Assembly: GCF_001428045.1 (NCBI RefSeq)
Contig: NZ_LMSD01000001.1
Coordinates: 1-64,000, forward strand
DNA: 64,000 bases
From: Paenibacillus sp. Soil750
GTDB taxonomy: Bacteria; Bacillota; Bacilli; Paenibacillales; NBRC-103111
Direction of reading: 5' to 3'
The translations under genes were made by a program, and so were the position numbers. Shown piece by piece: positions 41,117 to 48,121 of this stretch. The notes under the pieces are model-generated. The model was not told the DNA's origin. It saw only the letters and a program-made list of their open reading frames with translations, and did no database searches. Every line of letters starts with the position of its first letter. Positions within the stretch are counted from its first letter, which is position 1.

Positions 41117-41149
41117 AAAGGACAACGCCACTTCGGTTTGTCCTTTTTT
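41117..41149 (+). terminator. Terminator after the methyltransferase
   Basis: AAAGGACAA / TTGTCCTTT stem with an 11-12 base loop followed by six T residues. Confidence 0.82.
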
Positions 41150-41220
41150 CTTTTGTGAGCCGAGCGTTGTATAATTAGGAATGTCATCATCAGTAGAAGA
41201 CTCAGAAAGAAGGGATGACT

Positions 41221-42252
41221 ATGCTAAAGCTAAGTATTCTTGATCAGTCACCGGTATCATCCGGCTTTACCCATAGTGAGGCATTACAACAAACGATTGC
41301 GATAGCGAAACGCGCTGATCGACTAGGCTATACCCGATTCTGGGTGTCAGAGCACCATAATTCAGATGGGCTTGCAGGTTCTTCTCCAGAGGTGCTCATA
41401 TCAACGCTTGCTGCTCGCACAAGCCGCATACGGCTTGGCTCTGGCGGCGTGCTGCTTCCTCACTACAGCGCCTACAAGGTCGCTGAGAACTTCCGTATGC
41501 TCGAGGCGCTCTACCCAGGGCGCATCGACCTTGGTATCGGGCGTGCACCTGGCGGCACGCCGCATACGGCCAAGGCGCTGCGTGGCGTCAGCGCCGATCT
41601 GTTCGAGGGACTTGAGCGGTTCCCCGCGCAAGTCACGGATTTGCTGCGGTTCCTCACCGACTCGGTGGAACCTGGGCATGTGTTCGAGGGCATCCGAGCC
41701 ACACCTTTGGTGGCCTCGATGCCCCAGGTGTGGCTGCTCGGCTCCACCGGGCAGAGCGGGGTGTATGCGTCGCAGGCAGGCGCAGCCTTCTGCTTCGCGC
41801 ACTTCATCAACGGTGCGGGAGGTCAGCATGCGGTGCGAAGCTACCGCAGCTCGTTCCAGCCGTCCGCTCTCAATGTCGTGCCGCAGGCGACGGTCTGTAT
41901 TTATGTGCTGTGCGCAGAAACGACAGCGGAGGCAGAGGAGCTTGCGACCTCGGTAGATTTGCGTATTCTGCAAATGGAAAAAGGCGAGTTCACCGGAGTG
42001 AAATCGCCGAAGGAAGCAGCGGAATATACGTATTCCGATTGGGATCAAACCCGTGTGAGAGACAATCGCTCGCGGATGATCGTGGGAAATCCTGGCCAGG
42101 TCAGGGAGCAAATCTTGCGACTCGCTGAAAGCTATGGTGTCGACGAAGTCATGGTCGTTGCAGGTGGACACCAAGTGGAAACGAGACTGCGGACCGTTGA
42201 ATTCTTGGCGGAAGCTTTTCATCTAAGTCATCAACACAGTTACGTAATCTAG
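41221..42252 (+). CDS. Luciferase-like (LLM class) flavin-dependent oxidoreductase
   Basis: A 343-residue TIM-barrel monooxygenase of the bacterial luciferase family that uses FMNH2 from a separate reductase. Seen: LSILDQSPVSSGFTHSEALQ at the start (typical of the YwcH/MsnO8-type group), RFWVSEHHNSDGLAGSSPEV, RIRLGSGGVLLPHYSAYKVA, GRIDLGIGRAPGGT and GNPGQVREQILRLAE. The substrate is unknown. The first 200 and last 250 bases have ordinary composition, but the centre is very GC-rich (42 of 60 at 41521-41580 against 29 of 60 at 41281-41340). AGAAGGG lies six bases before the ATG at 41221; an ATG at 41215 is less likely. Confidence 0.88.
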   Translation: MLKLSILDQSPVSSGFTHSEALQQTIAIAKRADRLGYTRFWVSEHHNSDGLAGSSPEVLISTLAARTSRIRLGSGGVLLPHYSAYKVAENFRMLEALYPGRIDLGIGRAPGGTPHTAKALRGVSADLFEGLERFPAQVTDLLRFLTDSVEPGHVFEGIRATPLVASMPQVWLLGSTGQSGVYASQAGAAFCFAHFINGAGGQHAVRSYRSSFQPSALNVVPQATVCIYVLCAETTAEAEELATSVDLRILQMEKGEFTGVKSPKEAAEYTYSDWDQTRVRDNRSRMIVGNPGQVREQILRLAESYGVDEVMVVAGGHQVETRLRTVEFLAEAFHLSHQHSYVI

Positions 42253-42282
42253 GGAGCCAAGATCAGATGAATGAGAAATCGC

Positions 42283-42591
42283 CTAGCGTGTGCGCTTCGG
42301 CCGTTTATCGATTTCTTGCGTCACAATGAACGCCAGCTCTTCATTGCCAAAGAGGGAAAGCACGCCAAGCAAAGTGTCATCCGGCACTTCGCCAGCTTCC
42401 TCTTTCGGCACCGTTAATTCAAGGGCTTTCTCAAGTGCTTCATTATTCGGTTGGTCTGGATAGGCGCTATGATAAAGTGCTGCGGGATCCAGACCATGAT
42501 TAATACACCACTGTGCAAAAACCAAAATCATCATATGCTCTTCACGTTTGTAATTTTCGATCATTTGCTCTTCTAATTGTTTATTATTCAT
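42283..42591 (-). CDS. Small conserved-looking hypothetical protein
   Basis: A 102-residue acidic, mainly helical protein without cysteine-rich motif, signal peptide or membrane segment. Features: a charged N-terminal helix (LEEQMIENYKREEHMMILVF), a middle part with INHGLDPAALYHSAYPDQPN and a basic tail KRPKRTR. Codon use and length are in keeping with a real gene. It converges with the flavin oxidoreductase gene. I do not recognise the family. AAGGAGC lies about 15 bases before the ATG, a long spacing. Confidence 0.65.
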   Translation of the reverse strand: MNNKQLEEQMIENYKREEHMMILVFAQWCINHGLDPAALYHSAYPDQPNNEALEKALELTVPKEEAGEVPDDTLLGVLSLFGNEELAFIVTQEIDKRPKRTR

Positions 42592-42652
42592 CGGGTAACA
42601 GACAGCTCCTTATACAACTATTGCAACACGCGTAAAAACTAGGCCAACCTCT

Positions 42653-42670
42653 ATCCACCTACGGGTGGAT
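42653..42670 (+). promoter_or_regulatory. Leader hairpin before the IF-3 paralogue
   Basis: ATCCACC - TACG - GGTGGAT, a stable 7-bp hairpin about 36 bases before the start codon of the IF-3-like gene. It may influence expression, but there is no clear ribosome binding site near the start to be sequestered. Confidence 0.4.
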
Positions 42671-42705
42671 GGGTTCATTATAGCGAAAGATTAGGTGTAT
42701 TCACA

Positions 42706-43194
42706 ATGATTATTAAGAATGAGAAAATCAAAGCTTCCGAAGTTCAGGTAACGGGGCTGCAGGGTGAGGATTTAGGTGTAATGTCCACGAAAGAAGCGCT
42801 AGCTCTTGCCAAAAAGTTAAAGGTAGACCTCGTCTGCACCTCGCTCATGAGCAGCCCGCCTCCTTGTAAGCTGATTGGAGCAGGCGCAGTCAAACAAGAG
42901 GCTCTGCAGGAAAAGCAGCAGACCCGTAAGCAAGAGCAGGGTCCGAAGGTCAAGGAGCTACGCTTGACGGCGAACATCGAGGATCATGATCTCGATACGA
43001 AGCGTAAGCAAGCTGAGCGTATTTTGAAGGGCGGGGACGCCGTCCTGCTGGTCGTTAAGATCTCTGGCAAGGAGGGCGCAAAAGCCAAGGAATTGCTGGA
43101 AACGCTGGTGAAGGAGCTTGGCTCCCACGGGAAGAAGCATACCGGCATTCAACTGAGTGGCAAGCAAGCTGCTGTTCAGCTGGATCCCTTGTAG
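42706..43194 (+). CDS. infC: Translation initiation factor IF-3 paralogue
   Basis: A 162-residue protein with both IF-3 domains. The N-domain reads IIKNEKIKASEVQVTGLQGE, then EALALAKKLKVDLVCTS (canonical infC has LDLVEVAP here). After the linker with CKLI and a Lys/Gln-rich helix, the C-domain has KELRLTANIEDHDLDTKRKQ and ILKGGDAVLLVVKISGKEG. Canonical IF-3 binds the 30S subunit and proofreads the start codon. This copy is diverged (SSPPPCKLIGAG in place of the PPVCRIMDYGK motif) and is not followed by rpmI-rplT as infC normally is. It is probably a second, specialised copy. Confidence 0.8.
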   Translation: MIIKNEKIKASEVQVTGLQGEDLGVMSTKEALALAKKLKVDLVCTSLMSSPPPCKLIGAGAVKQEALQEKQQTRKQEQGPKVKELRLTANIEDHDLDTKRKQAERILKGGDAVLLVVKISGKEGAKAKELLETLVKELGSHGKKHTGIQLSGKQAAVQLDPL

Positions 43195-43237
43195 AAAAAG
43201 CATGGACAACCCCTCGGGGGAGGTCCATGCTTTTTTT
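43195..43237 (+). terminator. Terminator after the IF-3 paralogue
   Basis: AAAAGCATGGAC / GTCCATGCTTTT with an inner CCCC/GGGG stem, then a run of seven T residues. Confidence 0.92.
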
Positions 43238-43346
43238 GGTGGTGGTTGATGTAGGTTATGATGAGGACGAATCAGGCGGGTAACTTGTTTTCTAAGCTGC
43301 TGAAATTATCTGGGCTACGGAAACTGATGATACTAGTCGAGTTGTG

Positions 43347-43430
43347 GATGCTACTCAAGCTACTCAACAACTCAAGCTAGTTAAGCAACCCAAGCTAATT
43401 AAGCTACTCAAGCTACAACAATCACTCAAG
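43347..43430. repeat. Degenerate short repeat of AAGCTACTC type
   Basis: Variants of (CTC)AAGCTA recur about every 9-10 bases between 43347 and 43430 (for example CTCAAGCTACTC, CTCAAGCTAG, CCAAGCTAATT, AAGCTACTCAAGCTAC). It looks like slippage-derived low-complexity DNA. No open frame of interest crosses it. Confidence 0.7.
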
Positions 43431-43471
43431 TTACTTCACATACGCACATACTCTCTCCCTTCTCACAAAAA

Positions 43472-43602
43472 TGCAAAAAGACAACCTTTTCCACTAATTT
43501 TGAGTCGAAATTGAAAATGCGTGCAAATAGGCAACCTTTTTAACGAATTTAAAGAGAATTTCCTCAAATCGATCGAAATTGATGCCTATTTGCATCAATT
43601 TC
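43472..43602. repeat. 50-bp repeat units, two direct and one inverted
   Basis: TGCAAAAAGACAACCTTTT at 43472 and TGCAAATAGGCAACCTTTTT at 43522 are 50 bases apart. An inverted copy TGCCTATTTGCA at 43583-43594 makes perfect 12-bp arms with 43522-43533. The inverted copy also lies in a local hairpin (GAAATTGATGC / GCATCAATTTC, 43575-43602). The 43238-43746 gap holds no supported gene. Confidence 0.82.
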
Positions 43603-43627
43603 CAATTACGGAGGGGAAACCTATTCC

Positions 43628-43649
43628 AAAAGTGCTCTTTCGCACTTTT
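43628..43649. terminator. Terminator-like hairpin downstream of the C39-type peptidase
   Basis: AAAAGTGC - TCTTTC - GCACTTTT. On the minus strand it lies about 100 bases past the stop of the peptidase gene and ends in TTTT. Confidence 0.5.
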
Positions 43650-43746
43650 GACCACAATAGAAAGTATAAGATGACTTGTGGACTTGCGGACGTGGGTCGT
43701 CAAAAAATCAGTAGTGCGATGGTGCATTCCACAAACGCATTAGTCT

Positions 43747-44592
43747 TTATCCGATAATCGTGATGGCCTGGGAACCCATGAACTCCCATGCTTCCTTGAA
43801 GGAAGCGAGTGGGTAAGCTTCTTGTTCACCCGTCATCGGATCGTTCATATAAGCATAATCATCATCCCAGCCAGTTAGTAATAAGGCATGCTCGGGCTGA
43901 TACCACGGGACAAGCTCACCCGTCTCATCCTCCCACTCCAAGTCGAAATAAGGGCTATCCATATGCTCAGTTGCCCAAATCATGGCAGGGTTGCCTTTTG
44001 CGATGACGCCAAGCAAATCCTCGAAGGAGGTTCCTGTCAAATCACGAACGTGACCAGGTAACCACTGATTCATAAGCTTAGCTACTGGGGTATGATAAAT
44101 CCCATAGCCGATATCAAAAGGATCGCCAACGAAAACATCTTTGGGATTTGCACCCACAAAGGCACCGAATTCATTCTCGTAGGGCATATCTCCCGTGGGG
44201 AGAGCATGTGCCACTTCTTCTTTCGTTATCGGCAGTCCGGCCCAATTCAGCAGCATGGTCGCAGCGACAGCTTCACAACCATTCGGCAGCTCGGGGAGCT
44301 GTGAGAGCGCCGGAATCGCTTGTATTTGAACAAGATGCTTAGCGAGCGCAGGTGCTTCATCAGTGGATGTTTGGTTAGTAGAAGCAGTTTCTGCCAGAGC
44401 AACGCCAGATTCAGGGGGTGAAGGGATTGCCGTTGCGGTTTCCCTTGCAAGATGCTGATCTGCAACTTCTCCGTTTGGACTGGCTAGCGTGAGGAGTTGT
44501 TTGGCATCGTGAGAATTAGTTTTTACGAGTAGAATAAGTGTAAAACTGGTCAAAGCCAGCAATAGAAGTATAAGCAATTTCAATTTCTTCAT
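43747..44592 (-). CDS. Secreted/membrane-anchored C39-like peptidase
   Basis: A 281-residue protein. One N-terminal hydrophobic segment (KLLILLLLALTSFTLILLVK) anchors or exports it, then a 70-residue disordered linker, then a peptidase_C39_2 papain-like domain from about 105. The catalytic cysteine is in PELPNGCEAVAATMLLNWAG; the expected His is in YQPEHALLLTGWDDDYAYMN followed by the Asp in NDP. The domain probably cleaves peptides outside the cell or at the wall; no ABC transporter or bacteriocin precursor is nearby, so a bacteriocin-leader role is not supported. It has a weak ribosome binding site. Confidence 0.82.
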   Translation of the reverse strand: MKKLKLLILLLLALTSFTLILLVKTNSHDAKQLLTLASPNGEVADQHLARETATAIPSPPESGVALAETASTNQTSTDEAPALAKHLVQIQAIPALSQLPELPNGCEAVAATMLLNWAGLPITKEEVAHALPTGDMPYENEFGAFVGANPKDVFVGDPFDIGYGIYHTPVAKLMNQWLPGHVRDLTGTSFEDLLGVIAKGNPAMIWATEHMDSPYFDLEWEDETGELVPWYQPEHALLLTGWDDDYAYMNDPMTGEQEAYPLASFKEAWEFMGSQAITIIG

Positions 44593-44782
44593 GCAGCACG
44601 TCCGTTCTTGTCAATGTTCTCATTACATCATGGGTCGCTGGAGAATGCAATATGTGCCATCCAAAATATGCCTTGCGACACATACGCTGCTGGCTTGCTC
44701 GCATAGACTAAGTAAACAAGCTTATTCAAACTAGTAATCTCTATATAAGATGAGCCTATCAAGATGAACGTGGAGGCATGGG

Positions 44783-46030
44783 ATGAAACGTTTCTATTTG
44801 TGGTGTACAGCTGCTTTTGCCTGTTATGCCGTTATCGTGATTGTATATTTCTTAAAAGGGGATTTATTTCAAATCCCTATGACCTTAGTTGGTTCTGTGG
44901 CGGATCCGAATACGTTCATGACCCATGCAGAAATTGCCAAAGCAGAGGCACTTTCAAGGATTCATTCGTTAACGTTCTTTTTAAGCGCTCCCCTGCAAAT
45001 GGGTGTGACCGTGGCCTTATTCGGCATAGCCGTCAGTTTCCGTCAACTCGCGGAGAAAGTATTCCGAGCTTCTTTCCTGCAAATGTTCCTTTTTGTGGTG
45101 CTTTTTACCCTCGTCATGGACGTGCTATTTCTTCCCATTGATGTGTTTCTGTTCAAAATCGACCAAGCCTTCGGCATATCCAATGAGACACCTATCATTT
45201 TTCTAAAGGATTATGTAAAAACATTTCTCATAGATATCGTAGGCACGATACTCACGGTTGGGATTTTCAGATGGATCAGTAAGTGGAGCCCTAAACGGTG
45301 GTGGGTATGGTTGTGGTTAATTTCCATTCCATTAATCTTATTCGTCACATTTATTCAGCCTGTGGTACTGGACCCGTTGTTCAATCAGTTCCAGCCTCTT
45401 CAAAATCAGGAATTGAAAACGCAAATTCTTGATCTTGCTGCCAAATCGCACATCCCAACCGATCAGGTTTACGAGGTCAACATGTCGGAGAGGACGAATG
45501 CCATTAACGCTTATGTCAATGGGATCGGCGGGAACGCGCGTATTGTGCTGTGGGATACTATTCTGAATAAATTGCAGCCTGATGAAATCCTGACGGTGAT
45601 GGCGCACGAGATGGGGCATTACGTAGAGCGGCATATCTATTGGGGAATTGCCTATGGTATTGCACTCAGTTTGGTTGGCTTCTGGTTGGCTTTCCATGCG
45701 TACCGGCTAATCTTAAAACGCTGGGGGGCACTTTGGGGCATGCGAGGGGAAAGAGATCTTGCTGCATTACCAATTCTTCTGCTGCTCATCTCGCTGATGA
45801 GCTTCCTGTCATCACCAGCTCAAAATGCGTTCTCAAGGGTGATCGAGCACCGAGCAGACGTCTATGCAATGCAGATGACGGGGGATGGGGATGCAGCAAT
45901 TCGGGCGTTTCAGCATATCGCCAAAGAAAATCTCAGTCCCGTTACTCAGCCAAAACTGGTGCAGTGGTTCCGCGGCTCGCATCCGACGATTGAGGAGAGA
46001 ATTACGTATTTTGAGCGGTATAAGAAGTAA
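44783..46030 (+). CDS. M48-family (Ste24-like) membrane metalloprotease
   Basis: A 415-residue zinc protease. It has the CAAX-protease-1-like architecture: several N-terminal membrane helices (about residues 5-25, 60-80, 95-118 and 150-200), the HExxH motif in LTVMAHEMGHYVERH near 277, two further helices, and the third ligand Glu in FSRVIEHRADVYAMQMTGDG near 357. The substrate-facing stretch MSERTNAINAYVNGIGGNAR precedes the motif. Family members remove damaged or misassembled membrane proteins, or process C-termini; which applies here is unknown. The ATG follows GGAGGCATGGG. It converges with the HEAT-repeat gene. Confidence 0.9.
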   Translation: MKRFYLWCTAAFACYAVIVIVYFLKGDLFQIPMTLVGSVADPNTFMTHAEIAKAEALSRIHSLTFFLSAPLQMGVTVALFGIAVSFRQLAEKVFRASFLQMFLFVVLFTLVMDVLFLPIDVFLFKIDQAFGISNETPIIFLKDYVKTFLIDIVGTILTVGIFRWISKWSPKRWWVWLWLISIPLILFVTFIQPVVLDPLFNQFQPLQNQELKTQILDLAAKSHIPTDQVYEVNMSERTNAINAYVNGIGGNARIVLWDTILNKLQPDEILTVMAHEMGHYVERHIYWGIAYGIALSLVGFWLAFHAYRLILKRWGALWGMRGERDLAALPILLLLISLMSFLSSPAQNAFSRVIEHRADVYAMQMTGDGDAAIRAFQHIAKENLSPVTQPKLVQWFRGSHPTIEERITYFERYKK

Positions 46031-46062
46031 ACTAGTTAGCGTTTAGTAGGCAAAAATCCAAA

Positions 46063-46112
46063 AAAGCACGAATGCCAATCTTCCATTCGGAAGTAGGCAC
46101 TCGTGCTTTTAT
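46063..46112. terminator. Bidirectional terminator
   Basis: A long stem, AAAGCACGA-GCC-CTTCC / GGAAG-GGC-TCGTGCTTT with small bulges, A/T runs at both ends, between the M48 protease and the HEAT-repeat gene. Confidence 0.85.
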
Positions 46113-46122
46113 CATTACTCAG

Positions 46123-47262
46123 CTACTCATTTCTGCGTGTCATTTGCTGCCAGACAGATCCTTCAGCGGCGTGACCGCCTTCGATACGCTCGAGGGCAAT
46201 CTTGACCTGCATACGCACCTCGAACTCGGGATCGTCTGCCGCTTGCTTCAGGTCAGGAAGCACGGAGTCGTCCCCGACTTCATAAAGGAAGCGCGCCGCG
46301 CGCCAACGGACCAGCTTGTTGCGGTCTTTCAGTGCCTTGGCCATCGCTGGCATGGCGGCGGGGTCACCAAGATCGGACAGCGTATCGCCCGCCGTCCGAC
46401 GCACAGAAGCTGTATCGTCCTCGAGGGCACGATACAGGTAGGGCAGTACCTCGGGTTCCTTGATGTCCCCGAGGTACACCGTGGCCAGTCGCCGAAGCGA
46501 CGTGTTCTCGTCCTGCAACGCAGTGACGAGAAGGGGCAGCGTCTCTAGCGACGGCTGGATCTTCTGAAGCGCGGCGTAGCGCAGCTTCCAATCGCTGTGT
46601 CGCAGCTGCTCCGCTGCTGCGACAAGATCTCCTGTGGCAGCCTCCTCCACAGGGGCATCCGTGGTCTCCTGCATCGCGCGGGAGACCAGTTCCTCGACGC
46701 GGGCATCGTCGTAAGAAGCGTCCAGTTCCTGGACGACTTCGCCCGCGATGTCTCCAAGCTCGCCGTAGCGGACGCCGAGCTCCTCGAGCTTCCGCTCTTT
46801 GATCAGGTTCGGCGAAGCCGTACCTGCGCGCACCGCGGCTTCTGTGAAGCGCTCCGGCATAGCGACGCGCGCTTCTTCTGAGCCTGCGCGTACCCTCACC
46901 TGGAGCGGAATACCGCGAAACATCTGCACGAGCACTTGCGCTTCGCCAAAGGCAGCGTCAGCTGCAGGCTGCTCGGTTGGCAATCCAGTACCAGCAGCAG
47001 GCTGCGCTTCGCCATAGATCTCGCGCGCCTGCGCCAGGATGAACTGCCAGTCACCCTTCGAGCTGCGGTCTACCGCGATGAAGTCGGCAGCGTGGAACAC
47101 ACTAATAACACCGGGCACTGCAAGCAGTTTCTGCACTTCCTCGGGGGCGCCAATTAGATTCTTCTTCGTATATGTTTCTCGCACACCGGCAGGTAAGGAC
47201 TCATCCATATTAAGTTTCATGGAGTTGGGGCTGGGTGTAGGTTCGATGGAAATGATTTTCAT
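46123..47262 (-). CDS. CvfC-like protein: Nfu-type N-terminal domain plus HEAT repeats
   Basis: A 379-residue cytoplasmic protein. Residues 1-85 are the Nfu-N/scaffold-like domain (IISIEPTPSPNSMKLNMDES and VPGVISVFHAADFIAVDRSS). After a variable linker, from about 215 there are five or so HEAT-like repeats (LRHSDWKLRYAALQKI, LQDENTSLRRLATVYLG, LEDDTASVRRTAGDTLSDLG, LKDRNKLVRWRAARFLYEVG, ADDPEFEVRMQVKIALERI). This matches the conserved virulence factor C family of Firmicutes, whose biochemical role is unknown. The ATG at 47262 follows AAGGAG at nine bases; a TTG abutting that site is rejected. The middle is GC-rich. Confidence 0.87.
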   Translation of the reverse strand: MKIISIEPTPSPNSMKLNMDESLPAGVRETYTKKNLIGAPEEVQKLLAVPGVISVFHAADFIAVDRSSKGDWQFILAQAREIYGEAQPAAGTGLPTEQPAADAAFGEAQVLVQMFRGIPLQVRVRAGSEEARVAMPERFTEAAVRAGTASPNLIKERKLEELGVRYGELGDIAGEVVQELDASYDDARVEELVSRAMQETTDAPVEEAATGDLVAAAEQLRHSDWKLRYAALQKIQPSLETLPLLVTALQDENTSLRRLATVYLGDIKEPEVLPYLYRALEDDTASVRRTAGDTLSDLGDPAAMPAMAKALKDRNKLVRWRAARFLYEVGDDSVLPDLKQAADDPEFEVRMQVKIALERIEGGHAAEGSVWQQMTRRNE

Positions 47263-47317
47263 ATCATTCAACTCCTTAGTGGAATGGACTACTTACGAAG
47301 CCGTTCATTCGTTAGAT

Positions 47318-47351
47318 GAAAAGGCCCGGACGGGGGACCGTCCAGGCCTTT
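47318..47351 (-). terminator. Terminator after the guanylate-kinase-like gene
   Basis: AAAGGCC-GGACGG / CCGTCC-GGCCTTT stem; on the minus strand it follows the stop at 47376 and ends in TTTTC. It separates that gene from the CvfC-like gene downstream. Confidence 0.8.
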
Positions 47352-47375
47352 ATCGGCAGCTAGTGCCCTTCGTTT

Positions 47376-47963
47376 CTAGTCTAAGTCGACCAGATTACGA
47401 TTTAAATATAGATCCAATGTTTTGGTAAGATCAAATACCGTATGAGCCAGGTCCACATTTTCAAAAACATGGTCGCATTGATCTCGGTAGGCTAATTCAT
47501 TTTCATAGTCGGACAAATATTTAGAGGCGATCTCTTCGGAATCTCCGCTTTCTTTCATTCGCTCTTCGAGCGTGTCTCGCTGGGCATAAATGAAGATTTG
47601 GACGACACGGTCACCATATAGCTTTTTGAGAGTTTCGGCACCAAAACGATTCAGAATCAAGTAGATGCTGCCACTTTGCTGGAACATTCGTTCAATATCT
47701 GAACTTTTGATTCCATATAAATGGTCATTAACGGTACTTACCTCGATGAATTCACCGCCAGCTTGTGCCTGAACAAATTGGGCGGGTGAGATGAAGTGAT
47801 AATCTTGACCATCTTCCTCTGTTGGTTTTGGAGGTCGTGTGGTGTACGAAATCACTTGTTTCATCCCCAGCGTGGAGCCGGACATTTCCGCAACGGTTTT
47901 TCGGCCTGCCCCGTGTGGGCCAGTGAATACAAAAATCATTTCTTTATCCTTTAATGCGTACAT
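47376..47963 (-). CDS. Guanylate-kinase-like protein with an altered P-loop
   Basis: A 195-residue protein with guanylate kinase architecture: P-loop region FTGPHGAGRKTV, GMP-binding segment VISYTTRPPKPTEEDGQDYH, GEFIEVSTVNDHLYGIKSSD and a lid-like helix RDTLEERMKESGDSEE. In genuine guanylate kinases the P-loop reads GPSGxGKxT; here the lysine position is Arg and the following residue is Lys. Catalysis may be lost or altered, as in MAGUK proteins. It therefore looks like a paralogue, not the housekeeping Gmk. AAGGAGGTATGTTCC fixes the ATG at 47963. It lies about 160 bases downstream of the DEAD-box helicase gene on the same strand. Confidence 0.8.
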   Translation of the reverse strand: MYALKDKEMIFVFTGPHGAGRKTVAEMSGSTLGMKQVISYTTRPPKPTEEDGQDYHFISPAQFVQAQAGGEFIEVSTVNDHLYGIKSSDIERMFQQSGSIYLILNRFGAETLKKLYGDRVVQIFIYAQRDTLEERMKESGDSEEIASKYLSDYENELAYRDQCDHVFENVDLAHTVFDLTKTLDLYLNRNLVDLD

Positions 47964-48121
47964 GGAACATACCTCCTTCGATTGGATGGGGGGGTAAATC
48001 CTACGTGCGAGCACGGGTTGAAACGATTTTTATAAAATTGAATCTGATTAAACCATACTTATAGTTTACATCGTAAGGCTTCATCGGTAAAGACTTGCGT
48101 GAAATCGCTTCATCAGCAAGC

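Noticed and set aside
41401..42222. A 273-codon minus-strand frame antisense to the flavin oxidoreductase
   Set aside because: It lies in a GC-rich block where antisense frames stay open by composition; the plus-strand protein has complete family motifs.
43747..44592. Bacteriocin-processing peptidase
   Set aside because: The C39-like domain is there, but no ABC transporter domain, bacteriocin precursor or immunity gene lies nearby.
46072..46548. A 158-codon plus-strand frame opposite the CvfC-like gene
   Set aside because: It starts inside the terminator and runs antisense to HEAT repeats.
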